A DNA stretch of 64,000 bases. Origin: Sanderia malayensis. Lineage: Eukaryota > Cnidaria > Scyphozoa > Semaeostomeae > Pelagiidae. Position 1 is the first letter of the stretch, and every line of letters starts with the position of its first letter. The DNA is taken from NCBI GenBank assembly GCA_013076295.1, contig RQOL01000699.1, positions 6,510,104 through 6,574,103 of the forward strand, in the 5' to 3' direction. The notes under the pieces are model-generated. The model searched no databases, was not told where the DNA came from, and worked only from the letters and a program-made list of their open reading frames with translations. Shown piece by piece: positions 48,561 to 62,203 of the stretch. The position numbers and the translations under genes were made by a program.

Positions 48561-48570
48561 TTGGCGCGAA
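48561..48570 (+). promoter_or_regulatory. E2F-like site in conserved block, element 5
   Basis: TTGGCGCGAA lies within a stretch (GAGGCTACAA before it, ATAGCAATTGCGTCTT after it) that is kept between elements 1, 3 and 5, although the surrounding leader has diverged. Confidence 0.4.
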
Positions 48571-49624
48571 TTTAAAATAGCAATTGCGTCTTTACTTTCT
48601 TGCTATACGAAATGTAAAATTTTTTGTTCAATATCTAACGTTGTTAGAAATTGGCAGATGATAATAATTATATCATAATTATATATATATTGTCAAAAGC
48701 ATTGTTTGAAACATTGTTTTACTTTGTTATTGGTAAGTTGAATGTTGAAATTTACCTTTCCTAAACAATCCTTATTTACACCGACAGCGTCTTCTTTAAA
48801 GCAACGTTGTAATTTCATTACATCGCATGCATTAAATCGTCTTTTTTAGCCTTTCTGTCATCTGAATTTTTAGTTTTTCTGTCATCTGGCTTCTCCGTTC
48901 TGTCCAGCCAGTTTTGTTTTAACGAAGTAAAGTAAAGTGAAGTTTTTTTATAAAGTAAGTATTTACTTCAGCATGACATTTTATTCTTATTTCTTCACAA
49001 TAATATACAAGTTAAACATGTTAAACATTCCTTACTATTAATGGCAACTTTTTCTTAGAAGATAATCAAAAAAGTGTCAACAAAGTTCATACCTCAAAAT
49101 ATTTCGTGAGTATCTCAACAATTGTTCTTATACAAAGCCTATTTTAATTAATGTTTAAATGCCTCAACCTGTAATGTACATTTATATCCCAAATCTGAAG
49201 CTTAGGTACTTAGTTTAACAATTGCAACAATTTCTTATCAATAGAAAGCAAATTTACTGCATAATGCAAATAAAATATAGCCTTACAAACACATCAAATG
49301 TAGGTTTATGGATTTTTCTTTCCTAAAATGAAATGGATGAATAACTTTTCCACTTTATGCAATATCACAACCGTTTTCCTTTTAGTGGTTAAAGAACACA
49401 ATAGAAAGAGTGATGTAGGTCATAAGATAAATATTTTTTTTGGAAACTTTAAGTAACCAATAATTTAATTCAACAATCAAGAGTAATTCCAAACATTTCT
49501 TACAATTATGTTTTAAATTATTTATTTTATCTTGCAGTTCACCACAAAACAACAATCTCATCCAGTTGCTCACAAAAATCACTCTTATCTCATATTTTAA
49601 CATTTTCACTTCACTTAGGTTGCA

Positions 49625-49630
49625 TATAAA
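49625..49630 (+). promoter_or_regulatory. TATA box of Rep-helicase copy C
   Basis: TATAAA lies 44 bases before the ATG at 49669, as in copy A. Confidence 0.5.
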
Positions 49631-49668
49631 ACACATTTTTTTCTTTTTTTAATATCACATCTCGCAAA

Positions 49669-52600
49669 ATGCCAAAAAAAGTCAGAAAAAGCATCACCGG
49701 CACCATTCGTCGCAATCAAATGCGGGATGCAGCTCGCCACCGCCGTGAGAATAACCAACAGCCTCATCCTGCTGATTTACAACCTGAAAATATGGTACAG
49801 GGAGCAGTGAATGATCTTCCCCAGTTGCAGCAAGAATACCCTCACCAACCAGCCCCAGAATATCAACCACTGCCACTTCATTATCCACAGATGCAGGCAT
49901 TCTATGTGCCATGGCAACTACCTACGATGCCTCCCCACTATGGAAATATAGCTGTTCCACAACTAATAAACAATTGTTGCCAATACCCTGCATCACTGGC
50001 ACCTCAACTTCAGGTACACAACTCAATAATTTGTGCTAATCTTTTCAAATTAAAATAACTATATATTATAGAACTATTTCAAATTAACAACAATCAAAAC
50101 CAAACCAGTTATTATATCAACCAAATTATTAATATTTTTCCATCTGCAGGTACCGCCGATGGTTATGCACTTGCAACAGCCCCTTCTGAATCGTAATCAT
50201 GAAGGTCAAGCAGCAATACAAACGGCAGATGTGGAGATGCTTAATGTAAATCAAGCTCAAAATGACAATGAGGTGAAATAAAATTTTTAACACAACCTAA
50301 CTACAGTTAGAGAAGTCTATTTTCAATAACGCAGATGCCTCATGCAATTTCCCTATTTCAGACATGTATTCTAAGTTTCCATGTATATTTATATCAATTT
50401 ACATATGACAAAGTAATGACATTAAAATTTCTAATAACTAATAACCAAAATGGCTAATTTCCTTTAATTTTCATTATCAACAGATACGGCCAATGGAGAT
50501 GCAACCACCAACACATATTGAAAATCAAAATAATGAAATTGAAAGGCCGGCACAACCTGATGAAATCAATGTGGAACAACACATTCCAATTCCACATGAT
50601 AATCAGGTAAAACAGACTACCATCACAATTGGCTTAGAATACACCAGTCATTCTCTAAGCACCATGTCAGGAAATTATTTTCCTCTCTAAATACACATAT
50701 CTTCACAAGTTTCAGTTTTATGCATTTCAAAACACATGACTGAATTATATTAACTAAGATTACATTGAATCTCAGGATCCACAAGTATTGCCTGCTGCTA
50801 TGCAATTGCAAGCCAACGTTCAAAATGACAATGAAGAGAATGAAATAGCGGTACAACCAGAAGAAGTTGAAATGCAAGACGAAATCCCACCACAACACCA
50901 AGATGATGTCCCTCAACCCATCGAACAACAAGCAAGGGAAGTAAATCAACCTATTGTTGAAATTCCTCAATTCTCCCCAATGCCTCATCATCTTGGGAAA
51001 ATGACGAGGACATGTATTTACTGTGAAGCAAAATACTTCCGAGAGGAACTCAACTCAAGAAGGCAATACAACAAATGTTGCTTGGGAGGATTAATAACTC
51101 TCGATCCCATTCAACCACCCCCGGCAAATGTGATGCATTTGTACACTGGAACTACTGATGAATCTAAATATTTTCTCAAAAATTTCCGTAGATACAATTC
51201 ACTAATGGCGATGGCATCCTGGACAGCTAACGTTGTAAGACACGCTAATGCAGGACCACCAGTCATCACCATACATGGAAACGCATACCATATGACAGGT
51301 AAACATAACGTCTCTTATAATAGGCTATATTTCCATATAATACCTTCACTTAATGAAACGGATGTTGTCAGAACACTCAATTCTTTTCCGACCCAACATG
51401 CAATGAATAAGCTCTCTGTATGCTTGCCTGAATATCAAGAGTTGTCCAATCGAAAATCAAGGCGCTTAATGATGCTTTCGTAACAAAGCACTTCCTGCAT
51501 TGAAAATTACAGTTGATATAACGAAGTACAATTTAGAGTGTTTCTTTCAATTCAACAGGGGTAACTGAAACCGACAGAACCCGAAAATATGCAGAATTAT
51601 ACATTATGGACACCCAACAAGCATTGCAAGAGCGCCAGAACACAGCCAGAGAACAAAACTTGGACTTAGACATGGTGGCACTGCTGCAAAACGAATTGAT
51701 GGCAGTAAATCGATTTGCTCAACATTTTAAAACAATGGGAGAAGTACTGGAAGAGCAAAGGCAGCAAGCCATTGCCAATGATCAGCCAATTCCCACATTC
51801 AAGATGATTATTACCGGTCGCCCAGAACAAGATCGAAGATATGATAATCCCACTGCCAGAGAAATTGCAGCAGTCTACACTACACGCAATGGCAGTGCTC
51901 CTAATCCCGAGAATAGAGAGCTTCAAGTTCGAACAAGGCGTGGTAATCTTATGAAGATTAATGCCTTAGCTCCTGTTGCGGATCCTCTAACCTATCCATT
52001 GTTGTTCTTTCAGGGTGATCGTGGATACAGCTTGGACCTTCAACGTCTACCTACACGTGAAGGACAAGGCCAGCAAAATGCTGATCGTAACCACCGTATT
52101 AGACTCACAATCGCCGAATATTATTCGTACCGAATACAAGTCAGAAATCAACTGTCTACCATCCACAGGGCAACACTTCTCTTTCAACAATATTTAGTGG
52201 ACGCATACACCAAAATAGAAGGAAACAAGCTCAACTGGATTTTGCACAATCAACGGCAATTACGTGCTGACAGTTATCGAGGCCTGATGGATCACCTGAA
52301 CAGAAGGGCTGAAATCGAAAATCAAATGGCCAGGGCAAACAATCCCAACGAACCCCTTCATATTGATGTCGGTCGTGTTGTCATACTTCCCTCATCTTTT
52401 TCAGGCAGTCAATGAAATATGTACCAGAACTTTCAAGATGCAATGACTATCGTCAGAAAGTATGGCAAGCCTGACATCTTCCTAACCATGACGGCTAATC
52501 CCAGATGGAAGGAGATTTCAGAGAACGTTCTACCACACCAGAAGGCAAATGACCGGCCTGACATCGTCACACGAGTATTTCAACTCAAACTACAAGAACT

Positions 52601-55600
52601 ACTGGAAGATATCCTTCACAAGCACATTCAGGGACACACTGTTGCACATGTATATGTCATCGAATTTCAGAAGAGAGGACTACCACACGCTCAACTGATT
52701 CTGTTCCTCTCTGAGGCTGATAGACAACGAACACCTGAAGAGGTAACATTATCAACATTGTTATCATCAGTTGTATTGCTTAGTAAAAACACAATCCATT
52801 TTAAACTGTAAAACTTACATATGCTATTTTTCTTCGAAACCTACAGGTAGATCGACTCATATCAGCTGAAATTCCGGACCCACAGGATGCAAAATATCAC
52901 AGGTTAGTATTGAAGCACATGACACATGGTCCATGTGGTGATATAAACCCCGGATGTGTTTGCATGGAGAATAACAAATGCAAGAAACGATTTCCGAAAG
53001 ATCGTACTGCCGAAACACAAGTCAATGCGAATGGTTATCCCTCTACAGACGACGCTGTCGTCATCCAGTCAATCTGGAAGATCGACTTCTAGATGATACA
53101 TGGGTTGTGCCACATAATCGCCATCTTCTACTCAAGTATCAGTGTCACATTAATCTCGAAATATGCAGCACTGTCAAGTCCGTGAAATATATTTTCAAAT
53201 ATATTCATAAAGGACAAGACATGGCACACGTTGAAATTCTTCAAGGACAACAGCAACAAGTACCTCAAGATATTGAGCACGATGAAGTACGCCAATAAAT
53301 CAACGCTCGGTATATTGGACCACATGAAGCTGTTCACAGGATATTTCAATTTTCCATGCACGAGAGAAGTCACACTATCAAACGTCTGCATGTTCATCTA
53401 CCTGATCAGCAGACCGTATACTTTCAGGATAATGGTCGGGTTGAGCAATTACAAAACATCAATGAAAAAACCACACTGACGTCTTGGTTTGAATTGAATG
53501 CACAAGACCCGGCTGCACGTCAATATCTGTATCACGAAATTCCTGAACACTATGTTTTCAACGAGCGCACCAAAACATGGAAAGCAAGACAGCGGAAAAC
53601 AATGCCTGTCATAGGCAGAATATATCAAGTTCACCCTCGACCATGTGGGCAAAGATTCGCACTCAGACTATTGCTTCTCCATAAACGAGGTGCCACGTCG
53701 TTTGAAGATCTTCGCACGATAGAAGGAAACCTATGCAATTCCTTCAAAGACGCTGCTTTAGCTCTAGGTCTGTTGGAAGATGATGCTGAAATCATACGCT
53801 GTTTGGAGGAGGCAGTCATTTTCAACATGCCAATACAACTGAGACAGTTGTTTGCAACATTACTTCTTTTTCAGACACCTTCAGATATCGCAGCACTCTT
53901 CAACAGGTTCAAAGAAGCATTGAGTGAAGACTTTGTACGACGTGATCAACTCAATCATCCAGATATGGCCATAGCTTTTGAAGACCGACACATGTATCAA
54001 TGTCTACATGACATTGACGAAAATTTGAAAGTACATGGTCAATCGATCACTAATTATGCTGACCTTCCTCAACTTCCAGCCGACTATGTCATTCCTGAAC
54101 GAGGTACTAATGTGTTATTTTCAAATATGTACTGTATTAGTACGAATATAATAATGTATTCTAACATCGTGCAGACAAGGGCATTTACGTATTTTTGGAC
54201 ATTTATTCTCCTGCTTTTCTTTCCAATTTTATTGCAATATATTTCACTTATTATTACAGAGGAAGATGACATCGATGTTGGCAATGCCAGAGAGGAAGGA
54301 GAACGAATGCTGGCCGCATTGAACCCTGAACAGCGAGCCATATACACGGGAATCACTGATGCTATCAACGCGCAATCCGAACAAAACTGTCACTTTGTTG
54401 ACGGGCCGGCTGGAACTGGGAAAACTTTCCTTTACAACACGTTGGTTCACAATCTGCAAGCCAATGGACATAAAGTTCAGTGCATGGCGTGGTCAGGAAT
54501 TGCTGCAACGCTGCTCATAAATGGTAGAACTTCACATTCTACCTTTCAAATTCCTATACCACTTCAAGCTGAATCAACGTGTAATGTCAAGAGACAGAGC
54601 AGGAGAGCACAGGTATTGCGCGAAACTACTCTCTTTATATGGGATGAAGCTTCCATGATTCCCGCACTTGCATTACAAGCAGTCGACCGACTGCTTAGAG
54701 ACATTACACATGTCGACAGACCATTTGGTGGCAAGTTCGTGCTACTTGGCGGTGATTTCAGACAAGTTCTACCTGTCGTCACGAAAGCAGGAAGGGAAAG
54801 AATTGTAGCAGAGACTCTAAAATCACACCAGATCATTGATCTATGGACAAAGTTTCAGCAGCATCGCTTACACACCAACATGAGAGCCGTTCAAGATGAT
54901 TCATACTGTGAATTCTCAGAATGGCTTCTTAGACTTGGCAACAAGCAAGAAGCACACGATGCACTGGACAAAGTAATTCTGCCACAACAGATATGCACTT
55001 CGTCTAAAGAAGACATGCTGAACTTCATTTTTCCCAGGCCGAACACACCAGATTCACACCTAATGATGGATCCTGTAACAATGTCTGAACGCTGTTGTCT
55101 GACTCCAAAGAATGACTTATCACATCAAGTGAACGACTTAATTCTCGACAGACTTGAAACAGCCGAAAGAACTTATTACAGCACAGACAGTGTTGTCACA
55201 GACGATCCAGATGAGGAAGAGGCCTACCCCATTGAATTTCTCAACCAACTCACTCCGAATGGAATGCCCTTGCACAGACTTAAACTCAAGGTAGGAAGAT
55301 TACAATTTTTCATCCTATTGGCATTCAATTATTATGTGCAAAGGTGGTGCACCATAAAAAAGGCGTCATTAATCACAATAATATTCATTGCATTAGGTTG
55401 GTGCAATGATCATTCTTCTGCGGAATCTCAATCCAAAGAAAGGTCTTTGCAACGGAACAAGACTCATAGTTCGGCATCTGCGACGTCACGTGATCACAGC
55501 AGAGATCATTACCAAGGAGCACAGAGTACAACGGGTCATGATTCCCAAGATCACAGTCTCCACTCAGGACACGGAAATGTCGTTCAGAATGAAACGACGA

Positions 55601-55816
55601 CAATTTCCAGTGAGACTTGCATACTGCCTAACAATCAACAAGGCACAAGGACAATCCCTCAGGTATGTTGGTTTGTACTTACCTGAGCCCGTGTTCACAC
55701 ATGGTCAGTTATATGTTGCCATGTCCAGGGCTACGTCATTTCCTGGTATCAAAGTCTTCCTTCCTGAGAATGCACACAGGCAGACAAAGAACATTGTCTT
55801 CCAAGAAGTCCTTTAA
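49669..55816 (+). pseudogene. Helitron Rep-helicase, copy C (broken)
   Basis: Eight exons: 49669-50013, 50150-50272, 50484-50606, 50776-51298, 51559-52742, 52847-54103, 54260-55290 and 55397-55816. Exons 1-4 are fully open and the same length as in copy A, including CAA where A has TAA. Exon 5 has TGA at 52413-52415 (CGA in A and B, a CpG change), and the HUH motif reads LPHAQL, so the second metal-binding His is lost. Exon 6 has a one-base loss near 53039 and TAA at 53296-53298 (TAC in A). The tyrosine motif and the helicase motifs (GPAGTGKT, WDEASM, KAQGQSL-type region) are present. The last 80 bases of exon 8 differ from A and B far more than the rest, though they still encode a matching C-terminus. 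Confidence 0.87.
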
Positions 55817-57975
55817 GTCTCTCCTCCTCTCCTATAAACCATGGTGCTTTTCATTTGTACACCAGGCTACCAACCTACACAAAATATAGCCACTAAGGGT
55901 GTGACTCTTGTGTTTCAAGGCAGATCGCATCACACACATACAAATGTGTGGTGTCCAGTTGTGTAAAACACAACTAACCAGCTACCAGCAACGCCGTAAA
56001 ATGGCGAGCACTGGTTTGAATGTCTCATTCCAGCCAAGCAGTATCTGCCGTGAGCAAACTGAAAACATCAATGAAAAGATGTTCAGTAGCGGTTGCAACC
56101 ACTTTCCGCAATCGGCACATCGTCATTCCTGTGTGGAGCCTGAAAATCAGGAGTTATGCTTTGCCATGTTTTCCGATCTTGCCTATGACAACATGGTTTT
56201 CCTTCCTCCATGAAAACTGCAAGTTCTCCGTTAGCAATAGTTGCTTAAAAAATTATGAATTTGTGAATAAGATTATTTACCACCCATTACAACATGAAAT
56301 ACTTAACCTCGCAGATAAAGCCCACCCTTTAAAGATTACTCTTACATAATCCAAATTGAACTTGCACTTTTCATGAAAAAGGAAATCTCGAACAAAGGTT
56401 ACTCCTTGACGTGGTGTTCGGGCTTTTAACTAATGTAACCGGCAATCTGATTCTTCTCCTTTCTATGTACACAACTGACAACTGCGCATTTCTTGCACAG
56501 TGCTCTATACCTTTAAAATATATATGTCTAATATATATGTCTTCGTACAATAATACCCTCAATGAAATTCATGTGCACATTGTTTATTCTTCTACAAATA
56601 TTTAATGAGATAAATTTCTGCATTTTTAATTATCCAATAGCAGGAGGTTTTGCTGCATTGAAACGAGGCGATTGTATAAGCTTTCATTTCACAAAAGAAC
56701 GTTGCCTCACTTTGATCAATGCATGGGCATTTTAAAAAAGTCGGCGCCTTTTGAAAAGTCTGTTTCGCAATCGCAGACCTTCCATGGCTAAAGAACAATT
56801 GTTTAAAAAGGACAAATTACAGGTGTGAGGATATTGCAAAACCTACAAACACGTTACCGTTGATCTCAAACAAAGGTAAATAGCCTTCATTGTTATTTCA
56901 ACTGCCGAGCCGAGCTTGCTAAATCAGATTGATCACTTTGCTTAGGCCAGTTCACTCTCGCTGAATGCTCGGAGTAAAATCAGGTTTTCCAATTAGATTC
57001 TCAATTTAGCTTTAATACTAAAGAACAAGTATTTAATGTTGTACTCAAATCTACCTGTCATATTTTTCTTTACAGCTGCTTTTTCTTCATTGCAATTGCA
57101 GTCCTCTTGGGTATATATTTGCAAAATGATTTATTTGTTATAAAAAGCATTGACTGAACCATGAGGGAACATGGAGCCAAATGTTACATAACATCTTCTG
57201 ACAGTATCAGGTATGAAGTTCTTAATAGCACATGATCACATATATTCATACATTTTCCAACCATTACACCACAGAGTCATTCAATTCTGGAATTTACATG
57301 AAATGAAAATGTCCCATGTTCATGATTTTTATTAAACCTGTGTTGACAATCAGCAAATTATTCAAAGATGCTTATTGCTATCCAATGAGCACTCATACAA
57401 TGACAACTAAACCAATGGAACATCTAACTTGCATGATTTTCTTCAATTCAAGTTATACCTGAATTCCTGATAATTTTTCACTTTTATCTTTGAGCATAAT
57501 ATTTCAAGAAAACTAATAAATCTATTTTTTCCCCATTTTTAGTTTCATTCCATTTCCTGTTTGGCAGATTTAAATCAATTTGTGGAGTCAGGTAATTCCT
57601 AACCTCATTAATTTGTTAAATCTTACCATGAGTTTCTGAACTTTGGTTTCCTCATACAGCACCATTAAGTAGCAAATATCCACTCTATCAAATTTGTTAC
57701 TTGCCTTGCCTTCCCATCGAATCAGATATATTGGACCGATCAGCCAAACACACTTTTGTTTTACAAAATTACCATTTGCTCCTTCCAATAGCCAAACCAA
57801 GTGTTCCTCCATCATCTATAATGTTTTTTTTATTTAATATCCATCACAACCAACACATAGCACAAACCTTCCTGGTGGCAGCAACAACTAATTATGCCTA
57901 AATATGTTATGCAATATGTTATCACAGGCCAATTGCCATCATATGACCCAATGCATCCAAGGATGCAGCCATATC
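55817..57975. other. 3' region of element 5, no supported gene
   Basis: Only a patch around 56375-56470 matches the region after the Rep gene in elements 1 and 3 (about 15060-15160). The rest is unlike them. Short open frames are present, but none is conserved in the window. Confidence 0.5.
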
Positions 57976-57981
57976 ATCAGT

Positions 57982-58027
57982 ACGAGACTTATCTCATGAG
58001 AACGAGGATTTTAAGACGAAAACGAGG
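57982..58027 (+). promoter_or_regulatory. 3'-end iteron-like ACGAGG repeats, element 5
   Basis: ACGAGA 57982, ACGAGG 58002 and ACGAGG 58022, exactly 20 bases apart, kept although the upstream sequence is unrelated to elements 1 and 3. Confidence 0.6.
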
Positions 58028-58131
58028 CTGGTCGCTAAAACTAATTTCCATGCATGTTAAACACTACTATCGTGACCATAGATAGACAGGGGAGCGAGGG
58101 CGAGCCAAACCACTGTACGTGGGGTGGGAAA

Positions 58132-58234
58132 GGGCATGAGCGGAGCGAATGCAGCGCACGAAGTGCGCCAACCACATTAAACTTTTTGTACTTGACGGGC
58201 TCCGGGAAGCGAGCATAGCGAGCGCCCCCGGCTA
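58132..58234 (+). repeat. 3'-terminal module of element 5
   Basis: Hairpin GCGCAC-GAA-GTGCGC. The end reads CCCCCGGCTA, with the last G of CTAG absent. Confidence 0.8.
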
Positions 58235-60742
58235 TCTCTACATATATATAATATCTGAGGGTAACGGAACCCACGGTCAAAGACCCCCAGCGCCGGCAGC
58301 TTTCGCACGATACTCCTAAAAATCCCCCGATAAGTTCTTTTCGAAAACCACTCACAATTCTTCCCACTAATGTGTATGTGTGCATAAGCTATTTTGTTTT
58401 TCGAAATTCGTTTTCGTTTTCCACATATTTTCACTTTTCTCCCTCGAAAATTCTTCCGCCCTTTGTTTTCGTTTCATGTTTGCTTTGTGTACTTTGTCAC
58501 ATGCTGCTGTGCCGAGGCTTTTGTTTTGCGTGCGAGGGGAGATGTCCCGAGCTTCCTCGCCTACTAAAGCATTGAGTCGAACAAAACCTGTTGTGCCACG
58601 CGACCCCCGTGGCTAAATGCATTCGAAATGACGTCGTGCTTCTGGAAAGGTCGATCGTGCGTTGTTTACCGTTTTCGAAACAATCAATCCCTGTTGCGTT
58701 TGACACTAATCCCATTGCGTCTTTTGTTACTGAGACCTTTGATTGACGAGGAAGTTCCTTCCTTCCTTGAGCGAACGTGCAGTGGATGTCCATTTTCGAA
58801 TTTGGGACGGGACAAACCGAATGAAATTGCTTTCGTTGTGTTGCTGCGTTTTATTTTTGATGCCGTTTTACTCGAGATTTCCAACTAAAAGCTTCTCGGA
58901 AATTGACTGGTAAGTTGCTAAGTTGTTTCCATTTGCCTCTACTAAACTCCTCTGTGTCCTTCTTATTTTGTTTTCGATTTATTATGATCCGTTGTTTACA
59001 GAACTTTCTGGGCGATCTAAATTCTGAATAATCTTTTGCTTTACGAATCTTTTGCGTACTAAATCGAATACTAAAACCGTGAATTGTCAATAATAACAGG
59101 TCTGGATGCGAGGATCTAAAGAACGAATTTCAGAAACGGCAGTTTCGTGATTTCACTGAAACGAAGCCATTCAAAGCACACGCAGTTGTCTAAAAAGCTA
59201 TTCTGCCCTTCCTTCCAATCAACTGGAATTTTACTTCCAGCTTGCTATTCAGAACTGTTTCCCAAAGAACTTCACTGGTAAGTGGCTAAGTTTTTTTCTA
59301 TATTTCCCCCTCAGTTGTATTGTTTTATTCAGCTCAGATTCCGTGATCAACAACTCGCTTTTCAAATTTCTCCAGCCGTGCAATATATTTTCAAAATTTC
59401 ACTCATATTCTCTACAAATTGACTCTGATTTGTTTCAGAGAGCTCTGATCGATGAATACTAAAATTCTAAATCGATTTTTGCAGATTTGGTTGTGACATT
59501 CTAACTGGCCAGACTCGAAAACACATATTTTCATATTGCATTGAAGCACGGCGTGCTGAGAAGCATGCAAATCCCCCGAAACGCTTTCTCCTTGGCATCC
59601 AGAGAACTGTTCACGACTGGCCATCCCAAGGCTAAACTAGTGGATTTCAAGCGCGTCATTTTCGTTCTGCATAACATAGACGTGTGCTCAAGCTGGAAAC
59701 AATTGCTTCCACTTCACGTGGATTCTAAACTGGAAAAGTGCCCACCACTGAGCTACAATTCAAAATGCCAAAGTTGTGCATTTGGTCTGTGAAATATGTG
59801 AGTGAATCAACTAAAAATTTTCATGATCTGTTGTATTTGAAACCTTTTTATATATCGTGAATTTTTGACTGCGTGTTTAGATGCATCTAACTTTGGGACC
59901 CCTCTAAAATTTTCACAATGCGCTTTTGTATTGCTTTCATGGAATTCGTGTAGCTGCAAATATGTTTTTACCAATTTGATCTGTATTTTTAATATTCTGT
60001 ATTTTCTAATCGAAATTTCGCATTAAATGGATCCAATTGTGTTTTCTGATATACTATTCAATCGCAACGCTTCTCTCCGTTCGGTTTAAATCGAGACGTT
60101 TCTGGCACGCTCAGAAGTGCACGAACATTTGCATCGCGGAAAAATGGACCTGGAACAACATTCGAATGGAATGCAACCTTTCAACTTCCATGGGGGAAAA
60201 GATGGAAATACGAGGATCAGAATCATTTCAAATAAAATCATGGGAGAAAACATGGACCCAGAACAACCTTGGAATGGAAGCTGGGATCGCGGATCCCATG
60301 GACCATGCTGTGGGGCAATGGATGCAACTTTGAAAATTTGAATGATTTCAAGTTAAGTCATAGGAGAAAACATGGACCTGAAACAACCTTGGATGCAAGT
60401 CGGAACTCGGGATTCCATGGACCATGTGGTCGGGGAATGGTTCTAACTATGACGACTTCAAGGATTTCAATTTAAGTCATCATGCACCTGGAACAACCTT
60501 GGAATGGAAATGGGGACTCGGGGATTCCATTGATCATATGGTGGGGAATGGATGGCAGTATGAGGACATCAATGATTTCAAACAAAATTCTTTTTCTTTG
60601 CGTGTCCCACCACTGATCTTATCGCAAACTAGGCAACTTTAATTACAACTGATTGCTTAACGTGTCCGCCAGCTGATCTCATCCCAACTTAATCAACTTT
60701 AATTAGAACGGATTGCTTAACGTGTCCGCCGCTGCGGGATGG
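58235..60742. other. 2.5 kb segment unlike the Helitrons, inside the array
   Basis: It starts TCTCTACATATATATAATATC, resembling a Helitron 5' tip, but then departs: there are no ACAAT repeats and no TATCCATAAAGGCTTTT motif. It ends without a CTRR. It includes the minisatellite at 60143-60590, two similar donor-like spots (ACTGGTAAGTTGCTAAG near 58908 and ACTGGTAAGTGGCTAAG near 59274), and open frames of 83-86 codons at 58628-58888 and 59541-59792 that I do not recognise. It could be a different transposon, a captured host segment, or host DNA separating two arrays. Confidence 0.45.
60143..60590 (+). repeat. Minisatellite of about 110 bp, four units
   Basis: Units begin near 60143, 60252, 60372 and 60482 with ATGGACCTGGAACAAC or close variants. 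Each contains GATTCCATGGACCATG or a variant. A further unit lies inverted at 1-115. Confidence 0.8.
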
Positions 60743-60787
60743 TCTCTATTATATAATCTACGTCGACACGTGACCGGTCGACTGTGA

Positions 60788-60835
60788 ACAATGGGCTATT
60801 GTTTGGTGAACAATCGACGTTCGACCGAACAATGG
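60788..60835 (+). promoter_or_regulatory. 5'-end iteron-like ACAAT repeats, element 6
   Basis: ACAATGG 60788, ACAATCG 60810 and ACAATGG 60829, spaced 22 and 19. Confidence 0.5.
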
Positions 60836-62203
60836 GATCAAAGGAATTTCCTTGTATCCATAAAGGCTTTTTTTTTGGAGGTCAATAAGGGTGGAAATGG
60901 GTATAGAAATGATCGCTGCATTGTGCTGATGACAGTAAAGCTTTCCGCTAATTTCTAACCCCAGCGGTTCGGGAGTTATGGCCCATTTTGTGTTCCGACC
61001 TTCTAGAAAGTTCCGAGGACCGAGTTAATGAGATGCAAAACGAGCAGGGAGAAGCACGTGCTTTTTTAGTTGAACGGGCGGCAAGTTGCTCGGGTTTAAA
61101 CGTGAATACGTGCCGGAAATCAATTGTAAAGACGTGTCAATTGTTGTGAAGACCTGTGGAGACAATTGGTGGACAATTATTGCAAGGTATTTCCTTTATT
61201 CGATTGTTTTTGGCTTTAAATAGCACGAGTTTTGTTTTGTTTCAACTCACGTTTTTCTTTCGGCTTGAGGGCCTAACCAAAACACGAAGACAATTTTGAT
61301 TTTCTCGGGTCGTTCTGGGCCGATTTTCTCCATTTAAACTTTCGATAACTGTTTATTTACACGAGAACTAAAGTTATATGGCTTTGTTTTTTTTGTTTTG
61401 TTGATTTTCCTCTGTTTTTGGACAGTTTTAGCCGAGTTTGGATTTTGCTGAAAAACACGAAATTTTCAAGCAACACGCGTGTGTTTTGCATTTGCGAAAA
61501 TTAATTTTTAACCTGCCAAAACTTTGTTTTTTTCACCCAAGTACTTTCGATAAATGTTCGCCAAGCTATTAGCTTCATGTTGATATTTTCGTGGGGTGTG
61601 TAGGACAAAAATTGGCCACGCTAATTGAATTTGAAAGTTGGTGAATCGTGTTTTAAATGCTACTTTTTTCAGGGGTTTGATTTCACGGCTATTTTTGATC
61701 AACAAAATCATGTCTTGGACTTCAAAAATGTACAACTAAAATTGCGAAAAGCATTTCGTATGCACCCAAGTACTTTCGATACATATTCGCCAAGGTATTA
61801 GCTTCATGTTGATGTAATTTGAGTTCAAATGGACCAATTTTGACCAAGTTAGGGGGAATTTTGTGTTTTTAAAGTTGGCTGATTAATAAATTTTTCCACG
61901 GCTTTTGTGTTGGGTTGCACTAAATACTCTCTTAAAATTCAAAACAAAACTGTTAAGAAATGTGAATATATTTATTGGATTCGCTGTTTCCTTAGCTACA
62001 GTTTGATATATTTTTTATTAGAGATTGAGTTTAAATTTTCCAGGATTGATTAAATTTTTGAAAGCAACTTTTTTTTCAAACTTCACACTGAAGCTATCAA
62101 CCTTCGGCTTTCAGGGGGGCGGCAGGGTGGGCGCTGGGCGGTCGATTGCCAGGGGGGAAGATCCGACCTCCCACCTTTACTTTCTTTAGAAATGTTGCGT
62201 CGT

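Larger units (their letters stand above)
46270..58234 (+). mobile_element. Helitron element 5, long, Rep-helicase copy C
   Basis: It starts TCTCTATTATATAATCTAC. The 3' end reads CCCCCGGCTA followed by TCTC, so the final G of CTAG is lost or shared with the next segment. The gene order matches elements 1 and 3, but the sequence after the Rep gene is only about 2.4 kb. It lacks the lysine-rich gene and is mostly unrelated to the accessory region of the other two. Confidence 0.8.
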
